The notes beneath the pieces were generated by a model. That model made no database searches. It was not told the DNA's origin and saw only the letters and a list, made by a program, of their open reading frames with translations. Both the position numbers and the translations under genes were made by a program. Below are positions 56,183 through 64,000 of a stretch of DNA of 64,000 nucleotides, piece after piece (position 1 is the first letter of the stretch; the number at the start of each line of letters is the position of its first letter). Origin of the DNA: Streptomyces cellostaticus (lineage in GTDB: Bacteria > Actinomycetota > Actinomycetes > Streptomycetales > Streptomycetaceae); NCBI RefSeq assembly GCF_023630175.1, contig NZ_JALLIN010000010.1, positions 100,665-164,664 on the forward strand, read 5' to 3'.

Positions 56183-56236
56183 GTCCTCGACGTCCTCGAC
56201 GTCCTCGACGTCCTCGCGGTCCTCGCGGTCCTCCGC
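56183..56236. repeat. six tandem 9-bp repeats (GTCCTCGAC/GTCCTCGCG)
   Basis: Three exact copies of GTCCTCGAC are followed by two of GTCCTCGCG and one GTCCTCCGC. They lie in the 330-bp region between dctA and merR. In one frame (GTG 56129 or 56162 to TGA 56368) they encode VLD-VLD-VLD-VLA-VLA-VLR as part of a possible 68-80-residue peptide with a basic tail (KRLFGLRGGRRGFGAERRSA). I consider that frame a weak gene candidate. Confidence 0.7.
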
Positions 56237-56359
56237 GTCGCGCCGGCCAAGCGCCTGTTCGGGCTGCGCGGCGGGCGCCGCGGGTTCGGGGCGGAGCGGC
56301 GCAGCGCCTCGCTGCCGGAGGTGGAGGAGTCGGCCCGAATGGCCGCCCACGGCCGGTCC

Positions 56360-56390
56360 TTGCCTTGACGCCGACGTCAACACCTACCTT
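56360..56390 (+). promoter_or_regulatory. MerR-type promoter with dyad in a 19-bp spacer
   Basis: TTGCCT (56360-56365) and TACCTT (56385-56390) are spaced by 19 bp, the elongated spacing that MerR regulators act on. A perfect palindrome TTGACG-CCGA-CGTCAA (56365-56380) sits in the spacer. The -10 ends 7 nt before the merR ATG (56398), implying a leaderless message. Autoregulation is very likely. Confidence 0.7.
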
Positions 56391-56397
56391 CGTACCC

Positions 56398-56850
56398 ATG
56401 CGAATCGGCGAGCTGGCCGCACGGGCCGGGACCACCACCCGCGCCCTGCGCTACTACGAGACGCGGGGGCTGCTGCCCGCCCGGCGTGACGACAGGGGGC
56501 ACCGCACCTACGACGAGGGCGACCTCAGGCTGGTCCGCCAGATCCGGACCCTGCAGGACTGCGGGTTCGACCTGGAGGAGACGCGGCCGTTCGTGGAGTG
56601 CCTGCGGGCCGGGCACCCGGAGGGCGACTCCTGCCCGGCGTCCCTGGTGGTCTACCGGCGCAAGCTGGACGAGCTGGACGCGCTCATCGGGCAGCTCACG
56701 GCGGCGCGGGAGAAGGTCGCCGGGCAGCTCGAGCGGGCCGTGGGGCTCGCTCCGCCCGAGCGGGGCCGGGAGTGGGCGGCGCCGGTCGCCGAGTCGCTGG
56801 TTCCGGGCGGTCCGGAGCCCCTGTGCGAGCTGGGAGGGCGAGGCGAATGA
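56398..56850 (+). CDS. MerR family transcriptional regulator
   Basis: This 150-residue regulator has the MerR winged helix (MRIGELAARAGTTTRALRYY, ETRGLLPARRDDRGHRTYDE) and a coiled-coil dimer helix (about 80-118). Three Cys (55, 68, 79) near the start of the coiled coil could sense redox state or a metal; this is inference, supported by the translationally coupled thioredoxin gene (ATGA overlap at 56847-56850). It starts at ATG 56398 directly behind a MerR-type promoter. Confidence 0.92.
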   Translation: MRIGELAARAGTTTRALRYYETRGLLPARRDDRGHRTYDEGDLRLVRQIRTLQDCGFDLEETRPFVECLRAGHPEGDSCPASLVVYRRKLDELDALIGQLTAAREKVAGQLERAVGLAPPERGREWAAPVAESLVPGGPEPLCELGGRGE

Positions 56851-57179
56851 TCAAGGCTGCCGGTGTGTCCGAGGTGCGGGACGCGGACTTCGGCACGGAG
56901 GTGCTCCGGGCGGATCTGCCGGTGCTGGTGGAGTTCACCGCCGACTGGTGCCCGCCGTGCCGCCAGATGGGCCCGGTGCTCAGCGACCTGGCGTCCGAGC
57001 AGGAGGGCCGGCTGAAGGTGGTGCAGCTCGACGTGGACACCAACCCGGGCACCACGAACGCGTACAAGGTGCTGTCGATGCCAACGTTCCTGGTGTTCCG
57101 GGACGGTGAGCCGGTGAAGGCGATGGTGGGGGCACGGTCCCGGCGGAGGCTGCTGGAGGAACTCGCCGACGTGCTCTGA
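56847..57179 (+). CDS. trxA: thioredoxin with WCPPC active site
   Basis: This 110-residue thioredoxin reduces protein disulfides. The fold is complete (VLVEFTADWCPPCRQMGPVL, VVQLDVDTNPGTTNAYKVLS, MPTFLVFRDGEPVKAMVGAR with the cis-Pro). The active site is CPPC (Cys35, Cys38) where classical thioredoxins have CGPC; the extra Pro should change the redox potential. It is coupled to the MerR gene. A strong terminator follows. Confidence 0.92.
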   Translation: MIKAAGVSEVRDADFGTEVLRADLPVLVEFTADWCPPCRQMGPVLSDLASEQEGRLKVVQLDVDTNPGTTNAYKVLSMPTFLVFRDGEPVKAMVGARSRRRLLEELADVL

Positions 57180-57200
57180 AAGCGGTCCCCGCACATCAAA

Positions 57201-57232
57201 AAATCCCCTGAGCAATTGCGCTCGGGGGATTT
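57201..57232 (+). terminator. rho-independent terminator after the merR-trx operon
   Basis: The arms AAATCCCCTGAGC (57201-57213) and GCTCGGGGGATTT (57220-57232) pair over 13 bp with one wobble. The upstream A-run and downstream T-rich end make it usable from both directions. Confidence 0.82.
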
Positions 57233-57320
57233 CTCTGCGTATATTCAGTGATTCGCGACTTCCTTTGGCCGAAGGCGCGGTGAAGTTCACTGAGCAGAGT
57301 ATATCCGGGCGGGAGCGGAA

Positions 57321-59567
57321 TTGTCAAACACCGAATTTCCAGACGGTGAATTGCGACGCGAGCAGGAATTCATCGACGGACTGTACGCGCGCGTCGACGA
57401 GCTGCGCGGCGAGGCCGAGACCTCGGTCGCGGACGCCCTCGCGCAGGGCGACAAGCCCATGCAGGCCCGGCTGGAGCGGGACATCCTGGTCGCCGAACGC
57501 TCCGGGCTGCTCGCCGCGCTGAACGCCGTGGACGGCTCGCTCTGCTTCGGCCGGATCGACCCGACCTCCGGTGTCAGCCATCACATCGGCCGGATCGGTC
57601 TGCGCGAGGACGACGCCGAGCGCACGCCGGTCCTCATCGACTGGCGCGCCGACGTCGCCCGTCCGTTCTACCTGGCCACCGGCCACACCCCGATGGGACT
57701 GCGCCGCCGCCGGCACCTCACCACCGAGGGCCGGACCGTCACCTCCCTGCACGACGAGATCCTCGACCTCGGCGACGCCACCCGCACCGGCCACGAGGAC
57801 CCCAGCGGCGACGCCGTCCTGCTGGCCGCGCTCGACTCGGCGCGCACCGGCCGGATGAGCGACATCGTGCAGACCATCCAGGCCGAGCAGGACGAGATCA
57901 TCCGGGCCCCGCACCGCGGGGTGCTGGTGGTCGAGGGCGGCCCCGGCACCGGCAAGACCGCCGTGGCGCTGCACCGGGCCGCCTACCTGCTCTACGAGCA
58001 CCGGGAGCTGCTGGCCCGCCGCGCCGTGCTCATCGTCGGACCCAACCCCGCCTTCCTCGGCTACATCGGCGAGGTGCTGCCCTCCCTGGGCGAGACCGGC
58101 GTGCTGCTGTCCACGGTCGGCGAGCTGTACCCCGGGGTGCGGGCCACCGCCACCGACACACCCGAGGCGGCCGCCGTGAAGGGCCGGGCCGGCATGGCCG
58201 ACGTCCTGGCCGCCGTCGTACGCGACCGGCAGGCCCTGCCCGACCCGGTCGTCACCGTCGAGCACGACCGCGAGGTGCTGATGCTGGACGACGGACTCGT
58301 GAGCGTCGCCCGCGAGCGCACCCGTGCCACCGGACTGCCGCACAACGTGGCCCGCGAGTACTTCGAGGGCCACATCCTCAACACGCTCACCGAGCTGTAC
58401 GCCGAGCGCGTGGGCACCGACCCGTACGACGGCGGCAGCCTGCTGGACCCCGCCGACGTCACCCAGATCCGTGACGAACTCGCCGAGAACCCCGAGGTCT
58501 GGTCCGCCGTCGACCTGCTGTGGCCCCGGATCACCCCGCGGCGGCTGGTCGCCGACTTCCTCGCCGAGCCGGACGGCCACCTGCCCCCGGCTGACGCCGA
58601 CGCCGTCCGCCGCCCGGTGACCCGGGCCTGGACCGTCGCCGACGTACCCCTCCTCGACGAGGCGGCCGAACTCCTCGGCGAGGACGACCGGATCGCCAGG
58701 GCCCGCGCGGACCACGAACGGCGGACGCAGGTCGCCTACGCCCAGGGCGTGCTCGACGTCTCCTACGCCTCCCGCACCTACGAGTTCGAGGACCAGGACG
58801 ACGAGGACAGCGAGGTCCTGTCCGCGCACGACATCATCGACGCCGAGCGGTTCGCCGAGCGGCACGAGGAGGCCGACCACCGCAGCGCCGCCGAGCGGGC
58901 CGCGGCCGACCGGACCTGGGCCTTCGGCCACATCATCGTGGACGAGGCGCAGGAGCTGTCGCCGATGGCCTGGAGGCTGCTGATGCGCCGCAGCCCGACC
59001 CGCTCGATGACCCTGGTCGGCGACCCGGCCCAGACCGCCGAGGCGGCCGGTGTCGGCTCCTGGGCGGACATCCTCGCCCCCTACGTGGAGGACCGCTGGG
59101 AACACACCCGGCTCGGCGTCAACTACCGCACCCCGGCGGAGATCATGGACCTGGCCGCGGCCGTGGTCCGCGCCGAGCACCCGGACTTCGAGCCGCCGAG
59201 CTCGGTGCGCTCCACGGGGGCACGGCCCTGGGTGCGGGACGCGGGCGGCGACCTGCCCGGCGCGGTCGCGGCGGCCGTCGCCGAACTCACCCCCGCCGAG
59301 GGCCGGCTCGCGGTCATCGCCCCGCGCGAGCTGCACCGGGCGCTGGCCGCGCGGCTCGACGGGGTGACGGCGGGCGCGGAACCCGACCTCACCCGGACCG
59401 TCGTCCTCCTCGACCCCCGCCAGTCGAAGGGTCTGGAGTTCGACTCGGTCCTGGTCGTGGAACCGGCCCGCTACGGCACCAGCGACCTCTACGTGGCCCT
59501 CACCCGCGCCACCCAGCGCCTGGGCGTGCTCCACACCGGCGACCTGCCGGCGGGGCTGGGGGCGTGA
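57321..59567 (+). CDS. helD: HelD-like RNA polymerase recycling motor ATPase
   Basis: This 748-residue protein has UvrD/Rep-type helicase motifs: Walker A EGGPGTGKTAVALHRAAYLL (about 206-225), Walker B HIIVDEAQELSPMAWRLLMR (about 537-556), motif GDPAQTAEAAGVGSWADILA and the late motifs QSKGLEFDSVLVVEP and YVALTRATQRLGVLH. The long N-terminal coiled coil (about 10-60) and the inserted helical region are as in HelD, which enters RNA polymerase and removes it from DNA. Some actinobacterial relatives (HelR) protect against rifampicin. The start is TTG 57321 with GGGAG upstream. The 80-bp A+T-rich leader has no obvious rifampicin-element palindrome. Confidence 0.88.
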   Translation: MSNTEFPDGELRREQEFIDGLYARVDELRGEAETSVADALAQGDKPMQARLERDILVAERSGLLAALNAVDGSLCFGRIDPTSGVSHHIGRIGLREDDAERTPVLIDWRADVARPFYLATGHTPMGLRRRRHLTTEGRTVTSLHDEILDLGDATRTGHEDPSGDAVLLAALDSARTGRMSDIVQTIQAEQDEIIRAPHRGVLVVEGGPGTGKTAVALHRAAYLLYEHRELLARRAVLIVGPNPAFLGYIGEVLPSLGETGVLLSTVGELYPGVRATATDTPEAAAVKGRAGMADVLAAVVRDRQALPDPVVTVEHDREVLMLDDGLVSVARERTRATGLPHNVAREYFEGHILNTLTELYAERVGTDPYDGGSLLDPADVTQIRDELAENPEVWSAVDLLWPRITPRRLVADFLAEPDGHLPPADADAVRRPVTRAWTVADVPLLDEAAELLGEDDRIARARADHERRTQVAYAQGVLDVSYASRTYEFEDQDDEDSEVLSAHDIIDAERFAERHEEADHRSAAERAAADRTWAFGHIIVDEAQELSPMAWRLLMRRSPTRSMTLVGDPAQTAEAAGVGSWADILAPYVEDRWEHTRLGVNYRTPAEIMDLAAAVVRAEHPDFEPPSSVRSTGARPWVRDAGGDLPGAVAAAVAELTPAEGRLAVIAPRELHRALAARLDGVTAGAEPDLTRTVVLLDPRQSKGLEFDSVLVVEPARYGTSDLYVALTRATQRLGVLHTGDLPAGLGA

Positions 59568-59660
59568 CCGGCGCACCGGCGGCGCCGGCCGCCCTCGGCC
59601 CCCGTGGTGTCCGAGGCGCGGAGGTCCCGGGGGCGCGGTCCCCCGGCGGGGGCGCGGCGC

Positions 59661-62045
59661 CTACGCGGGCCGCAACCACACCGTGGCCAGCGGAGGCAGG
59701 GTCAACCGGATGCTCGCGGGACGCCCGTGCGCGCCCTGCGGCTCCGGCTTGACCGCGTCCGGATGGACGACGTCGCTCCCGCCGTACCGCCCCGCGTCAC
59801 TGTTCAGCACCTCCACCCACGCCGGAACGTCCTCCGGCACACCGATCCGGTAGTCGTGCCGCACCACCGGCGCCAGGTGGGACACCGCGAGCAGCGGATT
59901 CCCCTCGGCGTCGAGACGCAGGAACGCGAGGACGTTGTCGTCCGCCGCGTCACCGGTGACCCACTGGAAGCCGGCCGGGTCGGTGTCCCGCTGCCACAGT
60001 GCCGGTGTGGAGCGGTAGCGGGCGTTCAGGTCCCGCACCAGGTCCCGCACCCCCCGGTGGTCGGCCTCGGCGCCGTAGGACGGGTCGAGCAGCCACCAGT
60101 CGGGGCCGTGCGCCTCGGACCACTCCGCTCCCTGGGCGAACTCCTGCCCCATGAAGAGCAGTTGCTTGCCCGGATGCGCCCACATGAAGCCGAGGTAGGC
60201 CCGCAGGTTCGCGCGCTGCCGCCACCAGTCGCCCGGCATCTTCGACACCAGCGACCGCTTGCCGTGCACGACCTCGTCGTGGGAGATCGGCAGCACGTAG
60301 TTCTCGCTGTACGCGTACACCATCGAGAAGGTCATCTCGTGGTGGTGGTAGCTGCGGTGCACCGGCTCATGGCTCATGTACCGCAGCGAGTCGTGCATCC
60401 AGCCCATGTTCCACTTCAGCCCGAAGCCGAGGCCGCCGAAGCCGCTCGGACCCGGCTGGTGGGTGGGGCGGGTGACGCCGTCCCAGGCCGTCGACTCCTC
60501 CGCGATGGTCACCACTCCCGGGCACCGCCGGTACACCGTGGCGTTCATCTCCTGGAGGAACGCCACCGCGTCCAGGTTCTCCCGTCCGCCGTGCTCGTTC
60601 GGTGTCCACCGGCCGGGCTCGCGCGAGTAGTCCAGGTAGAGCATCGAGGCGACGGCGTCCACCCGCAGCCCGTCGATGTGGAACTCCTCGCACCAGTACA
60701 CCGCGTTCGCCACCAGGAAGTTGCGCACCTCGCGCCGGCCGAAGTCGAACTCCAGGGTGCCCCAGTCGGGGTGGGCGGCGCGCAGCGGGTCGTGGTGCTC
60801 GTACAGGGGCCGTCCGTCGAACTCGGCCAGCGCCCACGCGTCGCGCGGGAAGTGCGCGGGGACCCAGTCCATCAGCACACCGATGCCCGCCTGGTGCAGC
60901 CGGTCCACCAGGTACTTGAAGTCGTCCGGGGTGCCGAGGCGCGCGGTGGGCGCGTAGAAGCCGGTGACCTGGTACCCCCAGGAACCGCCGAACGGGTGCT
61001 CGGCGACCGGCATCAGCTCCACATGGGTGAACCCCATCTCCGTCACGTAGGCGGGAAGCTGCTCGGCGAGCTGCCGGTAGGTCAGGCCCGGTCGCCAGGA
61101 GGGCAGATGGACCTCGTACACCGAGAACGGCGCCTCGTGGAGCGGGGTGTCGGCGCGCCGGGCCAGCCACTGGGCGTCCCCCCACTCGTGGTGCGAGGCG
61201 TGCACGATGGAGGAGGTCGCGGGCGGGACCTCGGTGCGGCGGGCCAGCGGGTCGGCCCGCAGGGTGCGCGAGCCGTCCGGGCGGGTGATCTCGAACTTGT
61301 ACAGCTCCCCCTCGCCGACGCCGGGCACGAACAGCTCCCAGACGCCCGACGAGCCGAGCGAGCGCATCGGGAAGGCCCCGGCGTCCCAGAAGTTGAAGGT
61401 CCCGGCGACCCGCACGCCCCGGGCGTTCGGGGCCCACACCGCGAACCGGGTGCCCGTCACCCCCTGGTGCGTCGTGAGGTGGGCGCCGAGCGCGCGCCAG
61501 AGCTGCTCGTGCCGGCCCTCGCCGATCAGGTGCAGGTCCAGCTCGCCCAGCGTGGGCAGGAACCGGTAGGCGTCCTCCGTCTCGTGGACGGTGCCGTCGT
61601 AGGTGACCAGCAGCCGGTGGGCGGGGACGCCGGTGAGCGGGAGCAGCCCGGAGAAGAAGCCGTCGCCGTCGTCGTGCAGCTCCGCCCGCAGCTCCCCGGC
61701 GACGACGGTGACCGCCTGGGCGTAGGGGCGGAAGGCGCGGAACGCCACGCCGCCGGGGACCGGGTGGGCGCCGAGCACGGAGTGCGGGTCGTGGTGCGTG
61801 CCGTGCAGCAGCCGTTCGCGGTCACCGGCGTCGATCGCGGGGGAGACCGCCACCTCCGCCGGACCGGGCCGGTCCGGCGCATCGGGCCTGCGGGCGGCGG
61901 GGATCGCGGCCCCGCCCCTTCCGGCCCCGCCCGTCCCGCTCCCGTCCGTCCCGCTCCGGTCAGGCCTGTTCCGCTCCGTCCTGCTCCGGTCCGGCTTGCT
62001 CTTGGCCGACTTGTTCTTCGAGGTGGCTGACTTCTTGGACGTCAC
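59661..62045 (-). CDS. glgB: 1,4-alpha-glucan branching enzyme
   Basis: This 794-residue GH13 enzyme makes alpha-1,6 branches in glycogen-like alpha-glucan. A Lys/Ser/Arg/Pro-rich N-terminal extension (about 1-60, [20 protein letters not shown]) precedes the N1/CBM48 domains. The catalytic barrel has [20 protein letters not shown] (nucleophile Asp), [20 protein letters not shown] (acid/base Glu) and [20 protein letters not shown] (third Asp). GTG 62045 overlaps the maltokinase stop (GTGA). The cluster treS-mak-glgB converts trehalose to branched glucan by way of maltose 1-phosphate. Confidence 0.95.
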   Translation of the reverse strand: MTSKKSATSKNKSAKSKPDRSRTERNRPDRSGTDGSGTGGAGRGGAAIPAARRPDAPDRPGPAEVAVSPAIDAGDRERLLHGTHHDPHSVLGAHPVPGGVAFRAFRPYAQAVTVVAGELRAELHDDGDGFFSGLLPLTGVPAHRLLVTYDGTVHETEDAYRFLPTLGELDLHLIGEGRHEQLWRALGAHLTTHQGVTGTRFAVWAPNARGVRVAGTFNFWDAGAFPMRSLGSSGVWELFVPGVGEGELYKFEITRPDGSRTLRADPLARRTEVPPATSSIVHASHHEWGDAQWLARRADTPLHEAPFSVYEVHLPSWRPGLTYRQLAEQLPAYVTEMGFTHVELMPVAEHPFGGSWGYQVTGFYAPTARLGTPDDFKYLVDRLHQAGIGVLMDWVPAHFPRDAWALAEFDGRPLYEHHDPLRAAHPDWGTLEFDFGRREVRNFLVANAVYWCEEFHIDGLRVDAVASMLYLDYSREPGRWTPNEHGGRENLDAVAFLQEMNATVYRRCPGVVTIAEESTAWDGVTRPTHQPGPSGFGGLGFGLKWNMGWMHDSLRYMSHEPVHRSYHHHEMTFSMVYAYSENYVLPISHDEVVHGKRSLVSKMPGDWWRQRANLRAYLGFMWAHPGKQLLFMGQEFAQGAEWSEAHGPDWWLLDPSYGAEADHRGVRDLVRDLNARYRSTPALWQRDTDPAGFQWVTGDAADDNVLAFLRLDAEGNPLLAVSHLAPVVRHDYRIGVPEDVPAWVEVLNSDAGRYGGSDVVHPDAVKPEPQGAHGRPASIRLTLPPLATVWLRPA

Positions 62046-63496
62046 GGACGGTTCTCCCGGGCGAGGGTCGGGTCGGACGTGGCGAGGCGGCGGACCGCCG
62101 CGAGGGGCACGGGCAGCCACTCGGGCCGGTGACGGGCCTCGTAGACGACTTCGTAGACGGCCTTGTCGGTCTCGTAGGCCCGCAGCAGGACCGGGTCGGT
62201 GCGCGGATCGCGGCCCGCCGCCTCCGCGTAACCGGAGCAGTAGGCGGACCGGCAGCGTCGCGCCCAGTCCGGGGCGGGCGGGTTCGCCGAGTGCGCCGCG
62301 TAGTCGAAGGAGCGCAGCATCCCGGCGATGTCCCGCACCGGGGGCTGCGGCATGCGCCGCTCGGCCAGCGGCCGGGCCGGCTCGCCCTCGAAGTCGATCA
62401 GCGACCACGTGTCCGCGCCGCCCGACGCCGGGGCGGCGCCCGCGGCCGGTGAGCGCAGGCACTGGCCGAGGTGCAGATCGCCGTGGACACGCTGGGCGGT
62501 CCAGGTGTGCCCCTCGGCGGCCAGCTCGGCCAGCGCCTCGAAGGCGGAACGCAGCCCGCGCTCGTACGGCAGCAGCGCCGGCACCGCCCGCACCGCCGCC
62601 TCCAGCCGCTCGGTCATGCCGTCCACCAGCAGCCGGAGCTGGGCCTGGCCCAGGGTGACCGTCGGCAGCGCGCGCGCCAGCGCCATGTGCACCTCGGCGG
62701 TCGCCCGGCCGAGCGCCCGCGCCTCGGCGACGAAGTCCTCGCCCTTGGCCAGTTCGCGCAGCGCCAGTTCCCAGCCGTCGTCCGCTCCGTTCAGGAACGG
62801 CTGGAGCACGGCCAGGACGTACGGCTCCTGGTCCGGCCCGGCGAGCAGCCACGCCGTGGGCGCGGGCACCCGGTCGCAGCCCTCGCGGGCGAGGGCGAGC
62901 GGTATCTCAAGGTCGGGGTTGACCCCCGGGACCACCCGGCGCAGCAGCTTCAGGATGAACGTATCGCCGTACACGATCGACGAGTTGGACTGCTCGGCGG
63001 TCATCAGCCGCGGTACGAGGCCGTTTCGGATCTCCTGCTCCGGGTCCCGTTCGAACCGCAGCCCGCCGATGCGCGCCCGGGTGCGCAGGGCCTCCAGGAG
63101 CACCTCGGCGGGCCGGGGGTCGTACAGGGCCTCGTACACCGTGCGTCCGGCGAGCGGCCCCTGTTCCACATGCCCGATCAGCGCGGGCGCCAGCCGGGGC
63201 GGCAGCGCCTCGCGCACGCCTATCAGCAGCTGGTAGCAGTCACCGGGGTGCGGTGGCGCGCCCAGTACGGACGGCTGGTGGACACGCAGCAGCAGGTGGT
63301 ACAGGCCCAGCCGGCCTTCCGGGGGGAGCAGTTCGGTGGCGGCCACCTGGGTGAACCCGGTGACCGGGCGTCCCTTGCCCGCGAACCAGCGCTGCCGGGG
63401 CAGCCACTCGCGCAGCAGCGGATCGAGCGATGTCAGGAGGTGGCCGGTCGTGCGGTCGGTGCCGAAGGGGGTGACCGTCTCCGCCATGGGCGTCAC
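62042..63496 (-). CDS. pep2: maltokinase (Pep2)
   Basis: This 484-residue kinase phosphorylates maltose to maltose 1-phosphate, the donor for the maltosyltransferase GlgE. The N-terminal cap domain and a kinase fold with [10 protein letters not shown] (catalytic Asp) and [20 protein letters not shown] (metal Asp, the family signature) are seen. The start may be GTG 63496 or ATG 63487 ([13 protein letters not shown]). It lies between treS and glgB with overlap to glgB, matching the TreS-Mak-GlgE route known in actinobacteria. Confidence 0.93.
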   Translation of the reverse strand: MTPMAETVTPFGTDRTTGHLLTSLDPLLREWLPRQRWFAGKGRPVTGFTQVAATELLPPEGRLGLYHLLLRVHQPSVLGAPPHPGDCYQLLIGVREALPPRLAPALIGHVEQGPLAGRTVYEALYDPRPAEVLLEALRTRARIGGLRFERDPEQEIRNGLVPRLMTAEQSNSSIVYGDTFILKLLRRVVPGVNPDLEIPLALAREGCDRVPAPTAWLLAGPDQEPYVLAVLQPFLNGADDGWELALRELAKGEDFVAEARALGRATAEVHMALARALPTVTLGQAQLRLLVDGMTERLEAAVRAVPALLPYERGLRSAFEALAELAAEGHTWTAQRVHGDLHLGQCLRSPAAGAAPASGGADTWSLIDFEGEPARPLAERRMPQPPVRDIAGMLRSFDYAAHSANPPAPDWARRCRSAYCSGYAEAAGRDPRTDPVLLRAYETDKAVYEVVYEARHRPEWLPVPLAAVRRLATSDPTLARENRP

Positions 63497-63539
63497 GTTC
63501 CTTTCCCCGGATCGTCGGGGTGTGAGTGTTGCGTGCCCG

Positions 63540-63574
63540 GGGTGGGGCGGTGGAAACCGCCGGCCGCCCCACCC
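63540..63574 (-). other. hairpin between treS and maltokinase genes
   Basis: The arms GGGTGGGGCGG (63540-63550) and CCGCCCCACCC (63564-63574) are perfectly complementary with a 13-nt loop. An alternative inner pair CGGT/ACCG is also possible. The hairpin begins 6 nt after the treS stop in the direction of transcription and may tune the amount of maltokinase. Confidence 0.55.
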
Positions 63575-63580
63575 GTGGGA

Positions 63581-64000
63581 CTACGCCGCGTCCCGGCGCA
63601 GCCGGAACCAGTAGAAGCCGTGGCCCGCGAGGGTCAGCAGGTACGGCAGTTCGCCGGCGGCCGGGAACCGCACCCCGCCGAACAGTTCGACCGGGTGGCG
63701 TCCGGTGAAGCGCCTGAGGTCCAGTTCCGTGGGCTGGGCGAACCGCGAGAAGTTGTGCACGCACAGCACCAGGTCGTCCTCGTACTCGCGCAGGAAGGCG
63801 ATCACCGCCGGGTTCGAGGACTGCAGTTCGGTGTAGGACCCGAGCCCGAAGGCGGGGTTCTGCTTGCGGATCTCGATCATGCGGCGGGTGAAGTGCAGCA
63901 GCGACGAGGGCGACGACATGGACGCCTCGACGTTGGTGACCTGGTAGCCGTAGACCGGGTCCATGATGGTGGGCAGGAACAGGCGCCCCGGGTCGGACGA
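63581..64000 (-). CDS. treS: trehalose synthase, C-terminal part (5' end outside window)
   Basis: This is the last 139 residues of a GH13 trehalose synthase (maltose glucosylmutase); the gene continues beyond the window. The visible part reads RLFLPTIMDPVYGYQVTNVE and continues with MIEIRKQNPAFGLGSYTELQ, FLREYEDDLVLCVHNFSRFA and the C-terminal GHGFYWFRLRRDAA, which matches TreS C-termini. TreS equilibrates trehalose and maltose, and the maltokinase encoded next traps the maltose. Confidence 0.9.
   Translation of the reverse strand, partial: SSDPGRLFLPTIMDPVYGYQVTNVEASMSSPSSLLHFTRRMIEIRKQNPAFGLGSYTELQSSNPAVIAFLREYEDDLVLCVHNFSRFAQPTELDLRRFTGRHPVELFGGVRFPAAGELPYLLTLAGHGFYWFRLRRDAA

Noticed and set aside
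56129..56368. A possible 68-80-residue peptide containing the VLD/VLA repeats
   Set aside because: It has a weak ribosome-binding site, an end inside the merR promoter and a composition dominated by the tandem repeat, so I list only the repeat as a feature.
57233..57320. A rifampicin-associated element upstream of helD
   Set aside because: I found only weak symmetries (TCAGTGA/TCACTGA about 40 bp apart) and no clear inverted repeat of the expected kind.

Overview
The window is a stretch of the core chromosome of a Streptomyces species. The evidence is the very high G+C content, the many GTG/TTG starts, the filament genes filP and scy, the actinobacterial mismatch endonuclease nucS, a chitinase promoter carrying the 12-bp direct repeats known from streptomycete chitinases, and the treS-maltokinase-glgB cluster. 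From memory, the gene order resembles the S. coelicolor region around SCO5369-SCO5442; I could not check this against a database. There are no rRNA or tRNA genes, CRISPR array, prophage or biosynthetic gene cluster.

Layout. 1-5.8 kb: the 3' part of the ATP synthase operon (atpF end, atpH, atpA, atpG, atpD, atpC), with a perfect hairpin between atpD and atpC and another after atpC. 5.9-9.3 kb: a DUF2550 protein, a convergent GH18 chitinase, a MITE-like element, and a PduO-type cobalamin adenosyltransferase. 9.3-11.6 kb: an ABC-2 exporter pair and a divergent TetR regulator. 11.6-13.0 kb: a gene-poor patch with one small membrane-protein gene and decayed pieces of a GntR regulator and an MFS transporter. 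13.0-24.3 kb: a lipoprotein, 3-hydroxybutyryl-CoA dehydrogenase, a STAS protein, a large membrane-anchored ATPase, nucS, several conserved actinobacterial proteins, and a second ABC exporter. 24.3-29.4 kb: filP and scy. 29.5-32.3 kb: methylmalonyl-CoA epimerase, thiolase and meaB. 32.4-38.7 kb: two MarR regulators, three tandem AIM24 genes, two DUF3817 genes, and icmA behind a striking palindromic promoter. 39.0-44.1 kb: a TetR regulator, a thioredoxin-TPR protein, and a three-gene envelope/secreted-protein operon (DUF6230, DUF6114, repeat-rich secreted protein). 44.2-50.2 kb: pta-ackA-pyk and the divergent pfkA. 50.6-56.0 kb: an XRE-like regulator, a membrane protein, and a C4-dicarboxylate sensor/regulator pair divergent from dctA. 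56.4-59.6 kb: a MerR-thioredoxin pair and a HelD-like RNA polymerase recycling factor. 59.7-64.0 kb: treS (partial), maltokinase and glgB.

How the genes work together. The themes are energy and carbon flow: ATP synthase; phosphofructokinase, pyruvate kinase and the acetate pathway; dicarboxylate uptake; and alpha-glucan/trehalose turnover. A B12-dependent acyl-CoA block is spread across the window (cobalamin adenosyltransferase, epimerase, thiolase, MeaB, IcmA, 3-hydroxyacyl-CoA dehydrogenase). The most noteworthy non-genic signals are three related inverted-repeat elements, two of which start in the CTAG that contains a neighbouring gene's TAG stop codon; the icmA operator-like palindrome; predicted leaderless promoters (pyk, merR, a tetR, icmA); and a set of perfect intercistronic hairpins.
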